A stretch of 64,000 bases of DNA from Cladophialophora immunda (GCF_000835495.1 NW_015622542.1:6695936-6759935), one strand, 5' to 3'; shown: positions 44,144 through 56,206, counted from the first letter of the stretch. Made by a program: numbers and translations. Notes: generated from the letters alone by a model not told the origin.

Positions 44144-45901
44144 GGCGACGGTTATGGTTTTGGGTCGTCTGCAGGAACCGATGGATGGCGTTGATCTGCT
44201 GCAGCACAAGGATACAGATACGAGGACAGACTTTGCGCCTCTTGTGGACTATTGTACTAGTATGTTGCTTGAAGCAGTTCAGTCAGACTCCACCAGCCTC
44301 GACAATGCCACGAGGTAGTCCGTATCTGTGTGATAAAGCCAGTGTGTAATAACGAACCCACGAGGACTTGTTCGCAGGGTGTCTCGATTAGCGAATGCGC
44401 TGTGCGGGTATAGCGGGTACCTACGAGTAGCTGCTGAGGTGGTAAAGGGCACTGTAGCATCACTTCTGCGCAGCTGCTCCTCAGAGATGGTCATCACCAC
44501 TCGACACAGAGCCCAGATCAGTCTGCTTGTTCTCCCTTCACTGATAGGGGCCAGAATCCAGAGGAACCATCGGTGCCATCCTTACCACGATCCTTGTGTG
44601 GCAAATTGCCGCCTAGTGCCGTGGAGTCTCTTGCAAGTGATCAAAGATAAGGTCCTTGTCCCCTCCTCCCGTTGGCCTCCCACCACCACACTGCCCTCGC
44701 CTTCTCGTAAATCCTTTGGTCACCGAACCGCCTCTCGGGGCTGGCCGAACTTCATCTCTCCCGAGTCTCCTAGTCTCGCGACCCCTCCTCCAAAGAAGCA
44801 AAGTCACTTGGCTCTCCGTCTCTATCTCCCAGGAAACAGCCCGGTCAGGATACGACAATCGGCCTCCCATCCAAGCATATGCCCAGAAGAGCTTGAGTAG
44901 GCTTGGTGGTGTGGCCAAGTTCAACCCTTTCATCATGATCTTCTCGCCAAGCACCCTGCTCAAGAAGGCCTTGCCGTGCAATCGAGATTGAGCGCAACCC
45001 TACGAAGTATATCAAATACTACTTGTGCCATTAGGGAGTGAGCGCAGCCGAAGAGGGGGAACCCGGAATGCAGTCTGACAACATGTCGGTGCTTGGTGTG
45101 ATTGCGAGGGATTGTTCCTCATACACAACTTGGAGTTGGCTTGGGGAGACTTTCGCACACAATGGGGAATCCATACCTCGGCCTCCTCGACAGCGGTGAC
45201 TCCCTAGCTCTCGTTTGTACGAGTATATATATTCTTTATTCTTCAGCACTTCGCAAGTCGCCAGAACCCATGCTGTGCTACGAGTTACTATCAGCTTTCA
45301 GCGTCAGACAAATTGCAACGACCCGAACGTGGCCTAGGTATACGAGATAGCTCGCCCAACCACACCAGTAAGCGGACCAGTTCCCAAAGGCAGACCATGG
45401 CCCGCGCATTGCTGCATCGAAGATGTGGCGCTGGACTGCCATCCCAGCCTCCTGACTGGATCGCCCTTATCAAGGGCTCGCCTGGCGTTTCCCACTTGAT
45501 CTCTCGTCCTGTGCAATCCGGTGCAATCATCGGCTCTCTCCGCGTTTCTAACTCGCTAACATCTTCGAGATCATCCTTCTGTGGAGATGCAGAGTCGCAT
45601 TTCCTCCCCCCGGAACGGGACTCGCCCGTTCGAACGAGACCCCTCTGGTCGCTGGGCAAGGGCTTAACGAAGGTAAGATACGATCAAGCTCGCGAAGCAA
45701 CTCGTTGCGTTGGAACGGTGCCTACCGTCGCGCCCATTTGTTATCTACAGTACCACCACTGCTATATTTAATGTCGGTTGGTCGCCCCCTCCGTCACGTC
45801 TCCGATCTTGTGTGACCGAGTGCTTCTCGCTGCTTTCCCTTTGACCTGCAGGACGACTTTGTTTCCTGTAGAGGCACGAAACATACCTTGTCGTCAACAA
45901 A
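44144..45901. other. Divergent region between oxygenase and NCS1 permease
   Basis: Long gap (1.76 kb) without a supported gene. Frames at 44.4-44.9 and 45.3-45.8 kb overlap on both strands and show no family signature. The right end carries the permease promoter. Confidence 0.45.
45741..45770 (+). promoter_or_regulatory. GATA site and TATA-like box of the NCS1 permease
   Basis: TTATCT (AGATAA on the other strand, a GATA-factor site) lies at 45741-45746 and TATATTTA at 45763-45770, about 135 bases before the start. GATA factors of the AreA type control nitrogen-source permeases, so nitrogen regulation is likely but not shown. Confidence 0.45.
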
Positions 45902-47576
45902 ATGTCTTCCATCGAGCCTACCAGCTCCGACTCCGGGACGCCCTCCAAAGATGTCGATATTGAGAAGCTCCCCGGCGTCAACGAAACGGTCGAGCCTGAG
46001 GTCCGCCATGGCAGCGTCACCCCAGCATATGAAATAGCAAAAGCAAGACACATTCAAAACAGCTTCGCGCCTCTTCGCTGGTTGAGCAGAGGCGAGACAT
46101 GGCTCGACGAAAAGATGGGCATCGAAACCCAGGGTATCGATCGTATCCCGGAAGAAGAGAAACGTCCTCCCGCCCTCATCAACACCTTTTTCATGTGGTT
46201 TTCAATGACTTGCCACGTGGGAACCCTCCCGCTCGGTGTGCTGGGTCCCGAATTTGGCTTGACTCTCGGTCAATCCGTCTCGGCCGTGGTGGTTGGCACC
46301 ATCTTGGGAGCGCTCTGCACGGCTTACACCGGGACTCTGGGACCCAAAACTGGACTTCGTCAAATCGCTACATCTCGATATTCCTTCGGTTTCTGGGGCG
46401 CCAAACTTTGCAGTGTTCTTAATGTGATTGTTGGCGGCGGTTTCGCTGTGGTCAATGTGGTCATCACTGGCCAGATGCTCAGCGCCGTTTCCGACTACTC
46501 GATGACCATCGCTGTGGGCTGTGTGATTGTTGCCATAGTCTCCTACGTGGTCTCGGTCTTTGGCTTCGCAATCATCCACACGTTTGAGAAGTACAGCTGG
46601 ATTGCGTCCTTCATTCTCCTCTGCGTCTTGATCGGTCAGGCTGGGCCGCATGTCGGACCCAATGCGCCTGGATTCCCGGCCTCAAACCTGGAGGTCGCTG
46701 GTTCATGGCTCAGCTTCATGGCCATTTGCTTCTCCAGCTCATCGGGCTGGTGTTCGATCGCTGCCGACTACTACTGCAACTACCCCGCGAGCACCAAAAC
46801 ATGGAAGATTTTCTTCCTCACTTTGGCCGGTATCACCATCCCGACGGTCTTTGTGACTGTCATTGGGTCCTGCATTGGCAACGCGGCCATTCTGAACGCA
46901 TACCCCCCTTATGCGGATGCTTATGAAAACCACGGCCTGGGTGGCTTGTTGCGCGAGATCTACCATCCAGTGGGCTGGGCCAAATTCTGCTTGGTTATCC
47001 TCACATTCAGCGTTTTGGGCAATAACATCGCCATCAACTACTCCTCTGGTCTCTCTATCCAACTTCTCGGTCACTACTTCCACGCCGTGCCCCGATTTAT
47101 CTGGTCCTTTTTGGTCGCTTTGGTAGTGGCGCTGCTCGCTATTGCTGGCAAGGACCACTTGTCGAACATTGTCTCTGATTTCGTGTCTTTGCTGGGCTAC
47201 TGGACTATCTCCTTCACCTTCATTCTTCTGATTGAGGACCAATGGTTCCGCAAGCGATCGGGCGAGGGCTACAACCTCGAAGTGTGGGATATGCCCGATA
47301 AGCTGCCATGGGGTGCAGCGGCTGTCTTCTCGCTCCTGGCGGGTTACCTGGCTGGTGGTTTGCCCGGTATGGCGCAAGTTTGGGTGAGTGATTGTACCTT
47401 GGTGCTTCGTTTTCCCTCGAGTCCGTCTACTAACACATCTTTTGCAGTATGTCGGCCCTATTGCAGCCAAATTCGGACCGTACGGCGGTGATGTCGGTAT
47501 CTACATGTCCGGCGCCATCACTCTGGTCTGCTATTTCCCACTGAGATATCTGGAGAGGAAGTACACTGGGAGGTAA
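45902..47576 (+). CDS. NCS1-family purine-cytosine permease
   Basis: Two exons, 45902-47383 and 47448-47576, give 536 residues. The N-terminus is polar; about twelve hydrophobic helices follow. GVLGPEFGLTLGQSVSAVV, SRYSFGFWGAKLCSVLN and CIGNAAILNAYPPYADAYE, plus FVSLLGYWTISFTFILLIEDQWF, are typical of the FCY2/FcyB branch of NCS1 transporters. These are proton symporters that import cytosine, adenine, guanine and hypoxanthine at the plasma membrane. The short last exon (42 residues) codes for the final helices, with a 64-base GTGAGT-AG intron before it. No frame damage. Confidence 0.95.
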
Positions 47577-48625
47577 AAGCGCCGTCTGTGATATAGGGCA
47601 CCTCCTAGAAAGTAACTAATTCACCACGACCACCACCATACTACCACACCACCTTTATGTACTTTGATAGTCTCCAAAACCATCTAGCAGTTTTGATTGG
47701 TCTAGTAGCCTAAAGCTGCACATAGCGGTCGGAAACGCCATTCCGCCAAAAAGACAATTCCAGATTTCGTTTTTCTTTGCCCAGATTGACTGTTACTCTC
47801 CATCTTCCCGTCCTTCCATTAAGCTTGCGGTAGATCTTGCGGTCATGGCGGCCGTTCCTTGTCTTCAAAACGGGGCGACAACGAGGCCTGAATGATATTT
47901 TGGACCCTCAACCTCCCCCGCGTTGACGTCTCTGGTCGGTTTCCGGATCCAGGCTTTGGCAAAGGCCACTTCTCACCATTCACCTTCTTTCCCGGTCCTC
48001 AAGTCCAGACAATCCACGTGGCAAACCCGGTACTCTGGTTCCCTGGAACATTTCCGCACAGAGTTTATGCAGAAGTGAGCCTGGTGGCGCAAATGCCATG
48101 CAGCTGGCCCTCTGGTCCACTCTTATCGAAGGACTGGGGGGGTGCTGTTGGCCTGCGCCGTCCACCAACAGCATCTGGCAGGATATGGATTGCCTAATTG
48201 CCAGAGCACTTTCCCACCAACGATGAGTCCACATTCTCTTGCCCAGGCCTAGAATTCCCTAAAGCTGATCAAGCATGATAAGACTCAGTTAGCCTCTGCC
48301 ACCGGTGCTGCGACTTCTCCTTCGAACAACTCGTCGTGGCTACTTCTCCGCATCTTCGAACCTCAATAGGTATAGCGCTTCCCCGTAAGCTCGCCGCCAG
48401 GGGGGCCCAGGGCTGGGTTTCCTTGATAACGGACTTCTGCAATCCAGCCTCTGATAGGCATCATCGCTGTCGGTCTTGACGAGCTATGCCTGTAGTGCAG
48501 AAGTCCGAAATGGGTTGCAACATGGGACGCGCGAGGGTCATATAACTACATATGGAAGATGAGCGGCAGTTCCAGGATGCAAGTCTCGGGTTTCTCTTCC
48601 TTCACCTGGCGGATCCCTCTTCACC
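47577..48625. other. Intergenic region with GATA sites
   Basis: No gene is supported. It contains the promoter of the APC permease, in which three GATA-type hexamers are found at 48276, 48424 and 48452. Confidence 0.5.
48276..48457 (+). promoter_or_regulatory. Cluster of GATA-factor sites
   Basis: TGATAA at 48276 and 48424 and TGATAG at 48452 match HGATAR, all on the plus strand within 182 bases and 170-350 bases before the permease start. Such clusters are typical of nitrogen-regulated permease genes. Binding is inferred. Confidence 0.45.
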
Positions 48626-50479
48626 ATGGCCTCTACCGTTGAGAAAACTTCGACCCAGATGGATGTCAAAGACACGTCGACTCCATCAGACCCGCCTTCC
48701 ATCAAAGATGGCGCTCAGGAGAACGTCGGCGTCGGTGTCGTCCTCACCCACGACGAATACCATCTTGCCACCCTGGGCTACAAGCAGGAGTTCATTCGGT
48801 CTCTGGGCTTTTTCGAGAGTTGGGCCTCGACATTTACATCGATGAACTTCATCTCGGGCATTCCTGTCCTGTTTGGCTGGGTCATGTACACCGGGGGACC
48901 TCAGGCAGCATTCGCCAACTGGACCATGGTCGGCGGCCTGTCTTGTGTCGTGAGTTTGGTGATGGCAGAGCTGGCTGCCTCGCTACCCACGACAGGCGGC
49001 ATCTACTTCTGGAGCTACCGTCTGGGCGGGGAGAAATACGGGCCCTTCCTCAGCTGGATGACGGCCTGGTGGAACTGGGCAGGCTGGATCAGCGTCGTGC
49101 CCGGCGTCCAACAGGGTTCTACCAATTTCTTGGTCTCGGGCTTGATGATCAAGTACCCCAACGCCGAAGTCCTGCACAAGGGCTGGTTCTTGTGGCTGCT
49201 CACGAGCATCGGCATGATCTTTGCCATGATTCCAAACATCTACAACCCGAGGCTGCTCCGGTATTACTTCCGCTTCGCCGTCGCCATCTTCTTCTCCCTC
49301 TTCTTCATGTACTGGATCTGGTTCCCGGTCAAGGCTTCGCAGAAGCATTTCAACAGCAGCCACGGAGCATTCGATTTGTTCTACAACGGGATCAATCTGG
49401 GAGAGAAAAAGCAGGCCTCTGATGCGTACTGTTGGTAAGTTGAGCAGTTAGATCCCCAAACCCTGCTCTCCCCATTCATGCTAACGTCGTATTGAAAGGG
49501 TCATTTCTGTCCTGTTCGGAGCTTGGGTTTTCTATGGGTACGACGCATCGGCACATTTGGCTGAAGAGACCAAACAAGCCTCCACCGTCGTTGCCAAAGG
49601 CATCTACAGTAAGTCTATTCTCTTGTGTCATCCTGGTGGGCGCTATTGGCGAGTTGCGACTGACATATCTGTGCAGTTTCCACTTTCTCGGCTTGGCTCT
49701 TGTCGGTTCCTACCCTCATAATCATCCTGTTCTGCATGCAAGATTTCGACGGTATCATCTCAGCCACTTATGCAAACAACTGGGCCGAGTACCTCGTTCA
49801 ACTCATTGGCGAGAACGGCGCGGTCGCCATTCTTTCACTGCTCTGGGTCGACAGTACGTGTGCAACGGCAAGTTGCTTCATGTCGGCCCAGCGAGTCACC
49901 TATGCCATCTCCCGCGACGGTGTGCTCCCCTTCAGTTCCTTCTTCAGGAAGCTCTCCAAGCGCAAGATGGCAGTCAATGCGGCGCTGCTTGTCTTTTTCA
50001 TGTCTGTTGCGATCACGACGGCCGTCATTGGCTCTGCGGTCGCCTTCTCCGCCATCACAGCCACGGCGACGATCGCCACGAATTTCTCCTATCTGATTCC
50101 CATCATTGCGAGACAGACAGTGGGACGCAAGTCGTTTATACCGGCAAAGTGGAACTTGGGCAAGTTCTCTGCCCCACTGGCTCTTGTGGCCACTGCATAC
50201 ATCTTGTTCCTGTTTGCGGTTCTTCTCCTGCCGCAGTTGTACCCGGTGGACGCAGACACCTTGAACTATGCGCCGATTTGCATTGGTATTATCACCATCA
50301 TTAGCTTGGCGGGATGGTTCTTCCCCGTATGGGGTGCCAGGCACTGGTTTCAAGGTCCGATCAAGACGATCACTGAAGAAGAGTTGAGACATGCCCGGGT
50401 CGAAGGAGGAGTGGCGACGGTTGAGGAAGGAGACGCGATAGCCAACTTTGAGTATGGACACCGGCGGAAGAGTGTGTGA
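48626..50479 (+). CDS. APC amino-acid/GABA-type permease
   Basis: Three exons, 48626-49434, 49499-49608 and 49677-50479, give 573 residues. The start has ACCATGG context. The body shows the fungal GABA/choline permease pattern: SLGFFESWASTFTSMNFISG, AELAASLPTTGGIYFWSYRL, WFPVKASQ and CFMSAQRVTYAISRDGVLPFS. About twelve hydrophobic helices are visible. Such APC carriers import GABA, choline or other amino compounds through the plasma membrane with protons. Substrate is not deducible. It shares orientation with the NCS1 permease about 1 kb upstream; both may serve nitrogen uptake. Confidence 0.93.
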
Positions 50480-50665
50480 CGGGACGATGTAGCTTGAGAC
50501 GAGGGCGGAGGGTGTAAGAACAAAACACATTTCGGGACAAAGGCATGGCTGCGTGGCTATTCTGACACTTTTTGCGCCCCCATTCTGAAGAGCCCTCCTC
50601 TTCAGTCGTAATGTAACAGAGAATTGGATTCCAGCGACAAAAGGCCCGTTGCCCACTCCCCCCAC

Positions 50666-51139
50666 CTACAGCTTCTGCCTCTGAATCTCCCTGCCTGCTG
50701 CCCTCAGCATGTTCTCGCCGTCAACTAACACGCACCAACCCTCTCCGCCGACCGTGCCGTCCTCAAACCCTCCCACGGCTGACTCAAAGTTCTCCTTGGC
50801 GTACTGCAGGTCCTGATCCTCGAAGCTTCCCGGCTGCAGCCACACTGCTTTCACCCCGGCCGTCTTGGCCTCCTCGAGGACCTTCCTCGTGACGGCAGGC
50901 GGGGTGAGGAATGACAGCGCCGTCTGGGACGGGTGCGGAAGCGCCGAGACGCTCGGCACGGTGGTGTATGTCTTGGAGGGCAATGCTATCGATGGCCGAC
51001 TCGGATTGATAGGCGTCACGGCCAACGCGTGCACGTGGTACCACGCCAGGATCCTGTATCCGAACTTGCTCTTGTCTTGGCTGGCGCCGACGACGGCGAA
51101 GTACTGCGACGTGAAGAATCTTTTGGCCGCGGCTTCCAT
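50666..51139 (-). CDS. CoA-binding domain protein
   Basis: Intronless, 157 residues; the frame is open farther upstream but the ATG at 51139 directly precedes the domain. It has FTSQYFAVVGASQDKSKFGY (Rossmann-type CoA-binding motif), HALAVTPINPSRPSI, and KAVWLQPGSFEDQDLQYA near the end. This is the YccU/CoA_binding_2 family of single-domain proteins related to the alpha subunit of succinyl-CoA synthetase. The role is unknown. It converges on the permease with 186 bases between stops. Confidence 0.9.
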   Translation of the reverse strand: MEAAAKRFFTSQYFAVVGASQDKSKFGYRILAWYHVHALAVTPINPSRPSIALPSKTYTTVPSVSALPHPSQTALSFLTPPAVTRKVLEEAKTAGVKAVWLQPGSFEDQDLQYAKENFESAVGGFEDGTVGGEGWCVLVDGENMLRAAGREIQRQKL

Positions 51140-51973
51140 GGCTGGTTGAGTGAGGTTGAGGTTGATGGAGGGGAGGGGAGGGGAGGGGGTGGGTGAGTCA
51201 CTGGCTGGCTTCAGGGCATAGAAAGTCGAGATGTTTTCTCTTCCCCCTGAGGTGGTGAGTGATATGCTGAACACTAGTGCTAGATACCTGGAACCTACTT
51301 GTAGGTGAACCAGAAGATTCCCGGCGAAAAGCACGTCATAGCGCGGCGCTCGGGAGCCAGACATGGCAAACATTGGCCCCCAAGAAGGAAAAGAAGATTT
51401 GTCTGACAAGGCTGATTGTACTTACCCTTGCATACTAACTCGCATGTCAGACAGAATCACCTCGTGTCCTCCCTCCGCCCACTAGCATTGACCTGGTCGG
51501 GAGCCTCAGGCAAGGCAGACTCAACGCCGCATTATGGCTAGTGTGAGGTGTTTCTGTGGCTTGATCGTGGCTTGTGAGCCTCAGGCGCCCCATTCGGGAC
51601 GGGGAATTTCACAGAATCCGAAGCAAAGGGCCAATCGAACAGGCAGCTGGCTTCATGGGCTACTCTTGTTCCCCCGGGGGTCAATTGTGGCATGCCGCCT
51701 AACGAACAGCAGCCCTTTCAACTGCTGGGGGGGGACTCGGCTGCAGGCTGTTGCGGGCTGCTGCGGGCTGGCCCATGTCATTGAACAAAAGTGAGTCTTT
51801 CTCTCACGAGCTCATCATAATGCCCTCTTAACTCCTCGACAGCAGCCTCTGCTGCCTCAGTCATGATCGACTACTTCTCTTGGATGAGTTTGCCATCATC
51901 TCGCCACCTCTGAGACCCAGTCTCGCCACAAGCCGTCTCTCTTGTACCCAGCACAACCAGTCTCCCAGAAAAC
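51140..51973. other. Divergent promoter region
   Basis: The gap lies between outward-facing starts (CoA-binding protein and zinc finger protein). No gene supported. Confidence 0.5.
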
Positions 51974-54900
51974 ATGGCTGATTTGGCTCTCCGCACTCGG
52001 GATCAGCCTGATATTCGGGCGCGGATCAGCATCCACGACGAATCTCCCAATGATATCAAAGAACTCCTGATTGCCGACCAGACACAGAAAGCTCTGCGCT
52101 CGAAGCAATCCTGGACTCCTCCTGAGGCACTGGGATCTTTGCATCGAGCTGTGTTACGCAAAACCAGGACGCTTCCTTATCCTTATCGACCGGGCCACTT
52201 CCACGATCTCCCCGCCTCAGACCCTCTACCCTGTCCTTTGAATCGGTCAAACAGCCTCAACTCCCTGTCAACCATCCAACGAGAGACAGAAGCCGCTTCA
52301 TTAAGTCTATACAGAGGGTCACCGATCTCTGCAATCAGTCCTCCGTGTGCCCCGCCATCAGCGCCATTATGGACACCCGACGTCGACTCCGAGCTACAAG
52401 ATCCTTGCCCCCCTCGGCCCCAACTGAGGGTAGAAACCCTCAGCCAGCAACGCAAGTACCAGAAGCGCTTGAAGAAGCATATGAAAAAGGAGGAGAAGGA
52501 ACAGCGCAAGGCGCAAAAAGAGGAAGACCAGTTGCGCCGCGCGGCGCTGGCTGCTGACGTTGCTGCGTCACGGAGGTGGGCAGCCGCCAGAGGAGACCCG
52601 ATCCCACTCCGCACGAAAAGCACGAGGAGCATAGCCTCGCAAGTAGTCAAGAACTTGAGTCTGAAGACTCCGTTGAACAAACTCAGTCGTCATGTCAGGA
52701 GAGAGAGGTCGGACCCGCCCACACTGGACGACTTTGACACCAAGCAAGACTTTCGAGACTATCTCAATCCTTCTCCTTCACCCCCACCATCCGCCGAAAT
52801 TGCTGAGCTGCCTGCCGAACTGCCGCAGTATACACCTTTTCAAGACTCGACGAGGACGCAAAAGAATGAACCCGTTGCCCTGTTGGAGGATGCTCATGCA
52901 TTGAAAGAAAAAGGTGTTTTGTCACCAATCGATAACGACGAGGCAAGAGCGAACAATGCTCCTCCAACACCACGATCGATGAGGTGCGACTCGTGTCAGA
53001 GCCCCATTCGTCTGCACCAGGTCTACTACCACTGTTCAATTTGCGACAATGGCGACCGCATACTTTGTTCCTCATGCGACCAGGCCGGCTGGAGCTGTCG
53101 CCATAACCTTACAGAAAGGGTCCGAAGTGTATCTCGGCCTGCCGCTTCTCAGAAAGTGGATGTTGCCAACATGAGCGGAGAGCAAACTCGGTCAGAGGCA
53201 CAGCAATATGCCACAGCCATGTGGGGTTTGAATCTGTCGGATCTCCCTGCCCACCACAACCGATGGACCGAGTCACCCGCGCAAGCAACAATGTCTGCGG
53301 ACAGCCCTTGGGCATACAACGACATTCTAGAACAGAAACTATCGCAAGAAGTTCAAGAGCGGAGCATGCGCCAATCTCAGAGATCTACTGACGCAAAAGA
53401 GCTTGATTTTCGCCGCCGTGAACAGGATATGGTCTTCCGTGAAAAGGAAGTGACCCTACGAGAACGGGAGGCTGCTGTGCGGGAGCAGCAGGCCTCAGTT
53501 AGGGAGCAGGAAGCTGCTCTCCTTGTGAAACAGCAGATGTTCACACTACATGTGCAATCAGCCGTTTCAAGGCAAATGTCGGAACTGTCCGCTGGAGTAG
53601 GTGCACAGTTCCAAGATCTGTCGCAGGTAAGTACTCTTGTTCACCTTATGTCTTTTCGCAGATCCTCCTTACCGCTTCCTGGAGCCAGACCTTTTTCTGA
53701 TAAACGCTCCCAGAATACCAACATACGGACCCATGCCACCAAACGCAAAGCAGGGGCTGGCTCGGCGATGGTCTCACCTTCCAATTCTACTGGCTCGAAT
53801 CATAAGTCTTCACCAAAGCGCACGCCGAGCGGCGGACAAGACCCTGATGAAGACGACGAGGACGCTATAGGAGGGACACCGAAGAAGATCAAACAAGATC
53901 CCGACTCGGTGGGCACACCAGAGAAGCTCTTCGCTTGTCCCTTCTCCAGGTTTGACAAATCGAGATATTCGGAACAGAACACCCATGAGAAGCATTACCG
54001 AGGCTGCTCGAGTGGGTACTGGCCCGACATCTCACGACTCAAGCAGCATCTTTACCGCGTCCATTGGCGACGGATCCATTGTGTGCGGTGCTATGCGAAG
54101 TTTGACCGCAAAGACCAACTGGACCAACATATCCGAGGGGCAGCGCCCTGTGCGCTTGTCGAATGTCCGTTCCCAGAGAAGTTCGACGAGGCACAATATA
54201 ACGATATTCGGCGTAAAAGACCTGCCAGCACTCCTGAACAAGTTTGGTACACAATCTACGGTATCCTCTTTCCGGGAGTACCGCTGCCAACGAGCCCATA
54301 CGCCGATAATACAGGCGGTGCTTCGGCAGTCAGCCCAGGGCCGGCTGAAACTCAGGACACAATGGATGTGCTAGGGGAAGTTTTTGAATCACGTTTGGAC
54401 CAGCTCACCAACGTTCCTGGTCAGGGGTGGCTTCGGTCAGCAGAAGCACGACAACTTATCCGTGAGCAGTTGAGAGCATCCATGACCGACGTGCTACAGA
54501 GATTGAGGCCTGCCAACAGTCCTTCTATTGGGAATCCGTCTGTTGAAGTGTCGCCCTGTTCGGCCCAACCACCGGGTTCAGCTCGACGCAGCTCAATCTC
54601 TCTAACACCCTCGTCTTCCGTTCCACCCTCACCTGTTCATGGCCCTGGTTCCACAAGCAGGAGTGGGTTGGACTCACACTTTCTTTCGCCAGGTCATCGG
54701 CAAAGTTTCAGTCGTCCCTTCTCGGCTAGGACAGTACCAAAGCTTGCTACACCACAGCCTGCTCAGAAGGCTCCAGCCGTGGAAGAGTCACTCTCTGGGG
54801 TTACTTTCCCTGTTTCTCTAGCCGTTGATCCAGAGAATGACCAGTATGACGACGATTGCAACAGCTGGAGCCACGGAGACGAGCGTGGCCTTGCCATATC

Positions 54901-55447
54901 GACAGATACGATGCCGGGCGAGTTCGATTTTGACTTTGCCTCAGCGTTCGAGGAGCTAAACAACATGCAAGGTATAGCAGTACCTCACCCAACCTCGGAA
55001 TTCAATCCCGTTAAGCTTTCAAGCTTGAGTGACCCTGCCGAGGAAGTGTCGACCAGAGCTTCTGAGCTGAAACCCAAGCATTCCACAACGTCATCCGTCG
55101 ACTCGGGTTATGGCAGTCTTGGCCACGCCTCGTCCTCGGCATCAGCGTCCTCTTCTACTTCTCCACCTGGGACACAGACAAAGTCGAGATCAACTCCAAA
55201 AGCCGGGAAAAACAAAGGCAAACGAAAAGTACCGGTATTCTCGAAGGAAACGAGTCCTGTGCCGGAGTCGGCAATCGACTTTGAGGCTTTGAACATTCCA
55301 TTCCAGGACTTCTCGGGTGTCAATTTGGACTTGGACATGGACGAAGCTATGAGTGAGTTTGCATTTGGAAAAGGAATGGGCGATGAAAATACGGAGGCAT
55401 TGGATCCGACTGGTTCTTTGGACAGGAGGTATTACCGCGATTTTTAA
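51974..55447 (+). CDS. Large C2H2-type/ZZ-like zinc finger protein
   Basis: Preferred model joins 51974-53626 and 53714-55447, giving 1128 residues. The 87-base intron is in frame, so reading through yields 1157 residues. The first 300 residues are disordered with a basic helical segment (RLKKHMKKEEKEQRKAQKEE). A ZZ-like finger follows (MRCDSCQSPIRLHQVYYHCS and ILCSSCDQAGWSCRHNL), then a long coiled coil of repeated RE.E motifs (REKEVTLREREAAVREQQAS). The C-terminal half holds a fungal C2H2-like module: FACPFSRFDKSRY, GYWPDISRLKQHLYRVHWRR and RIHCVRCYAKFDRKDQLDQH. Ser/Pro-rich tail. Similar proteins are widespread in filamentous ascomycetes; function unknown, transcriptional role likely. Confidence 0.85.
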   Translation: MADLALRTRDQPDIRARISIHDESPNDIKELLIADQTQKALRSKQSWTPPEALGSLHRAVLRKTRTLPYPYRPGHFHDLPASDPLPCPLNRSNSLNSLSTIQRETEAASLSLYRGSPISAISPPCAPPSAPLWTPDVDSELQDPCPPRPQLRVETLSQQRKYQKRLKKHMKKEEKEQRKAQKEEDQLRRAALAADVAASRRWAAARGDPIPLRTKSTRSIASQVVKNLSLKTPLNKLSRHVRRERSDPPTLDDFDTKQDFRDYLNPSPSPPPSAEIAELPAELPQYTPFQDSTRTQKNEPVALLEDAHALKEKGVLSPIDNDEARANNAPPTPRSMRCDSCQSPIRLHQVYYHCSICDNGDRILCSSCDQAGWSCRHNLTERVRSVSRPAASQKVDVANMSGEQTRSEAQQYATAMWGLNLSDLPAHHNRWTESPAQATMSADSPWAYNDILEQKLSQEVQERSMRQSQRSTDAKELDFRRREQDMVFREKEVTLREREAAVREQQASVREQEAALLVKQQMFTLHVQSAVSRQMSELSAGVGAQFQDLSQVSTLVHLMSFRRSSLPLPGARPFSDKRSQNTNIRTHATKRKAGAGSAMVSPSNSTGSNHKSSPKRTPSGGQDPDEDDEDAIGGTPKKIKQDPDSVGTPEKLFACPFSRFDKSRYSEQNTHEKHYRGCSSGYWPDISRLKQHLYRVHWRRIHCVRCYAKFDRKDQLDQHIRGAAPCALVECPFPEKFDEAQYNDIRRKRPASTPEQVWYTIYGILFPGVPLPTSPYADNTGGASAVSPGPAETQDTMDVLGEVFESRLDQLTNVPGQGWLRSAEARQLIREQLRASMTDVLQRLRPANSPSIGNPSVEVSPCSAQPPGSARRSSISLTPSSSVPPSPVHGPGSTSRSGLDSHFLSPGHRQSFSRPFSARTVPKLATPQPAQKAPAVEESLSGVTFPVSLAVDPENDQYDDDCNSWSHGDERGLAISTDTMPGEFDFDFASAFEELNNMQGIAVPHPTSEFNPVKLSSLSDPAEEVSTRASELKPKHSTTSSVDSGYGSLGHASSSASASSSTSPPGTQTKSRSTPKAGKNKGKRKVPVFSKETSPVPESAIDFEALNIPFQDFSGVNLDLDMDEAMSEFAFGKGMGDENTEALDPTGSLDRRYYRDF

Positions 55448-56206
55448 GAGACAGGATGGAAATGTACATGCTGCGTTGGCATTTCATCGTCTTCTTTATG
55501 TATTCGTATCATTTCGGGTTTTATGGCCGGGTGGTGTGATGGAGGCATAGTCACTGGTATGTCACTGGCAGGTTGCAACGACGGATATGAATTGGAAAAG
55601 GAAAAAAATGATTGAAGGGAAAAAGGGTTTCTCAGATGTGATATTAGCTCGCTCATCATGGATTGAGATTGATGTTTTCGGATCAGTGAAAATGAATTCA
55701 GATTTTGTCTGACGCGACGAATTTCGTCCTTGTCTCGCCTTTTCAAACTTGTCAGACCCTGCATTGCTCTTCGGACGGGATTTTTTCACTTCCCCAACTT
55801 TTCCGCGTCAACTTCGCAGATCTCGACGCCGCAGCGCTACACTTAGAAGAGTGATGCAGTCCTCGCAGATGGTACGGAGAGCTCGAGTCCGAGAATTTCA
55901 CATCTGCTTCTGAGTGTCCATGACATTTGTTTGGTCCCGACGGACTTCAATTCCGTCTTTTGCAGTTTTTAATACCCACGCCTCTGCCCATGGCGGCTGA
56001 GCAACTGACATCATAAGGCAAATTTACATCATGACGGTTTTTATGTGAGCGACCGAATACAAAGGAAAGGCGACATGTGAGAATGAAGGGTTGCAGAGGT
56101 GGGAATATAATTTCCTTTCCTATCTCACAGATCAATAGAAGCTCCGTTCTCTGTATCTCTTCAAACATAGTTCCGTCGCAGTCCAGTCTTTTCCACTTTT
56201 GCAGAT
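55448..56206. other. Intergenic region upstream of phosphomannose isomerase
   Basis: No gene supported. Short frames on both strands show no resemblance to proteins. Confidence 0.5.

Noticed and set aside
44379..44900. A 173-codon plus-strand frame between the oxygenase and permease.
   Set aside because: Ser/Pro/Arg-rich composition typical of chance frames in pyrimidine-rich DNA; a minus-strand frame overlaps it.
53627..53661. A 35-base intron (GTAAGT to TTTTCGCAG) in the C2H2 gene.
   Set aside because: Too short, and it leads to a stop soon after; the 87-base intron keeps the frame.
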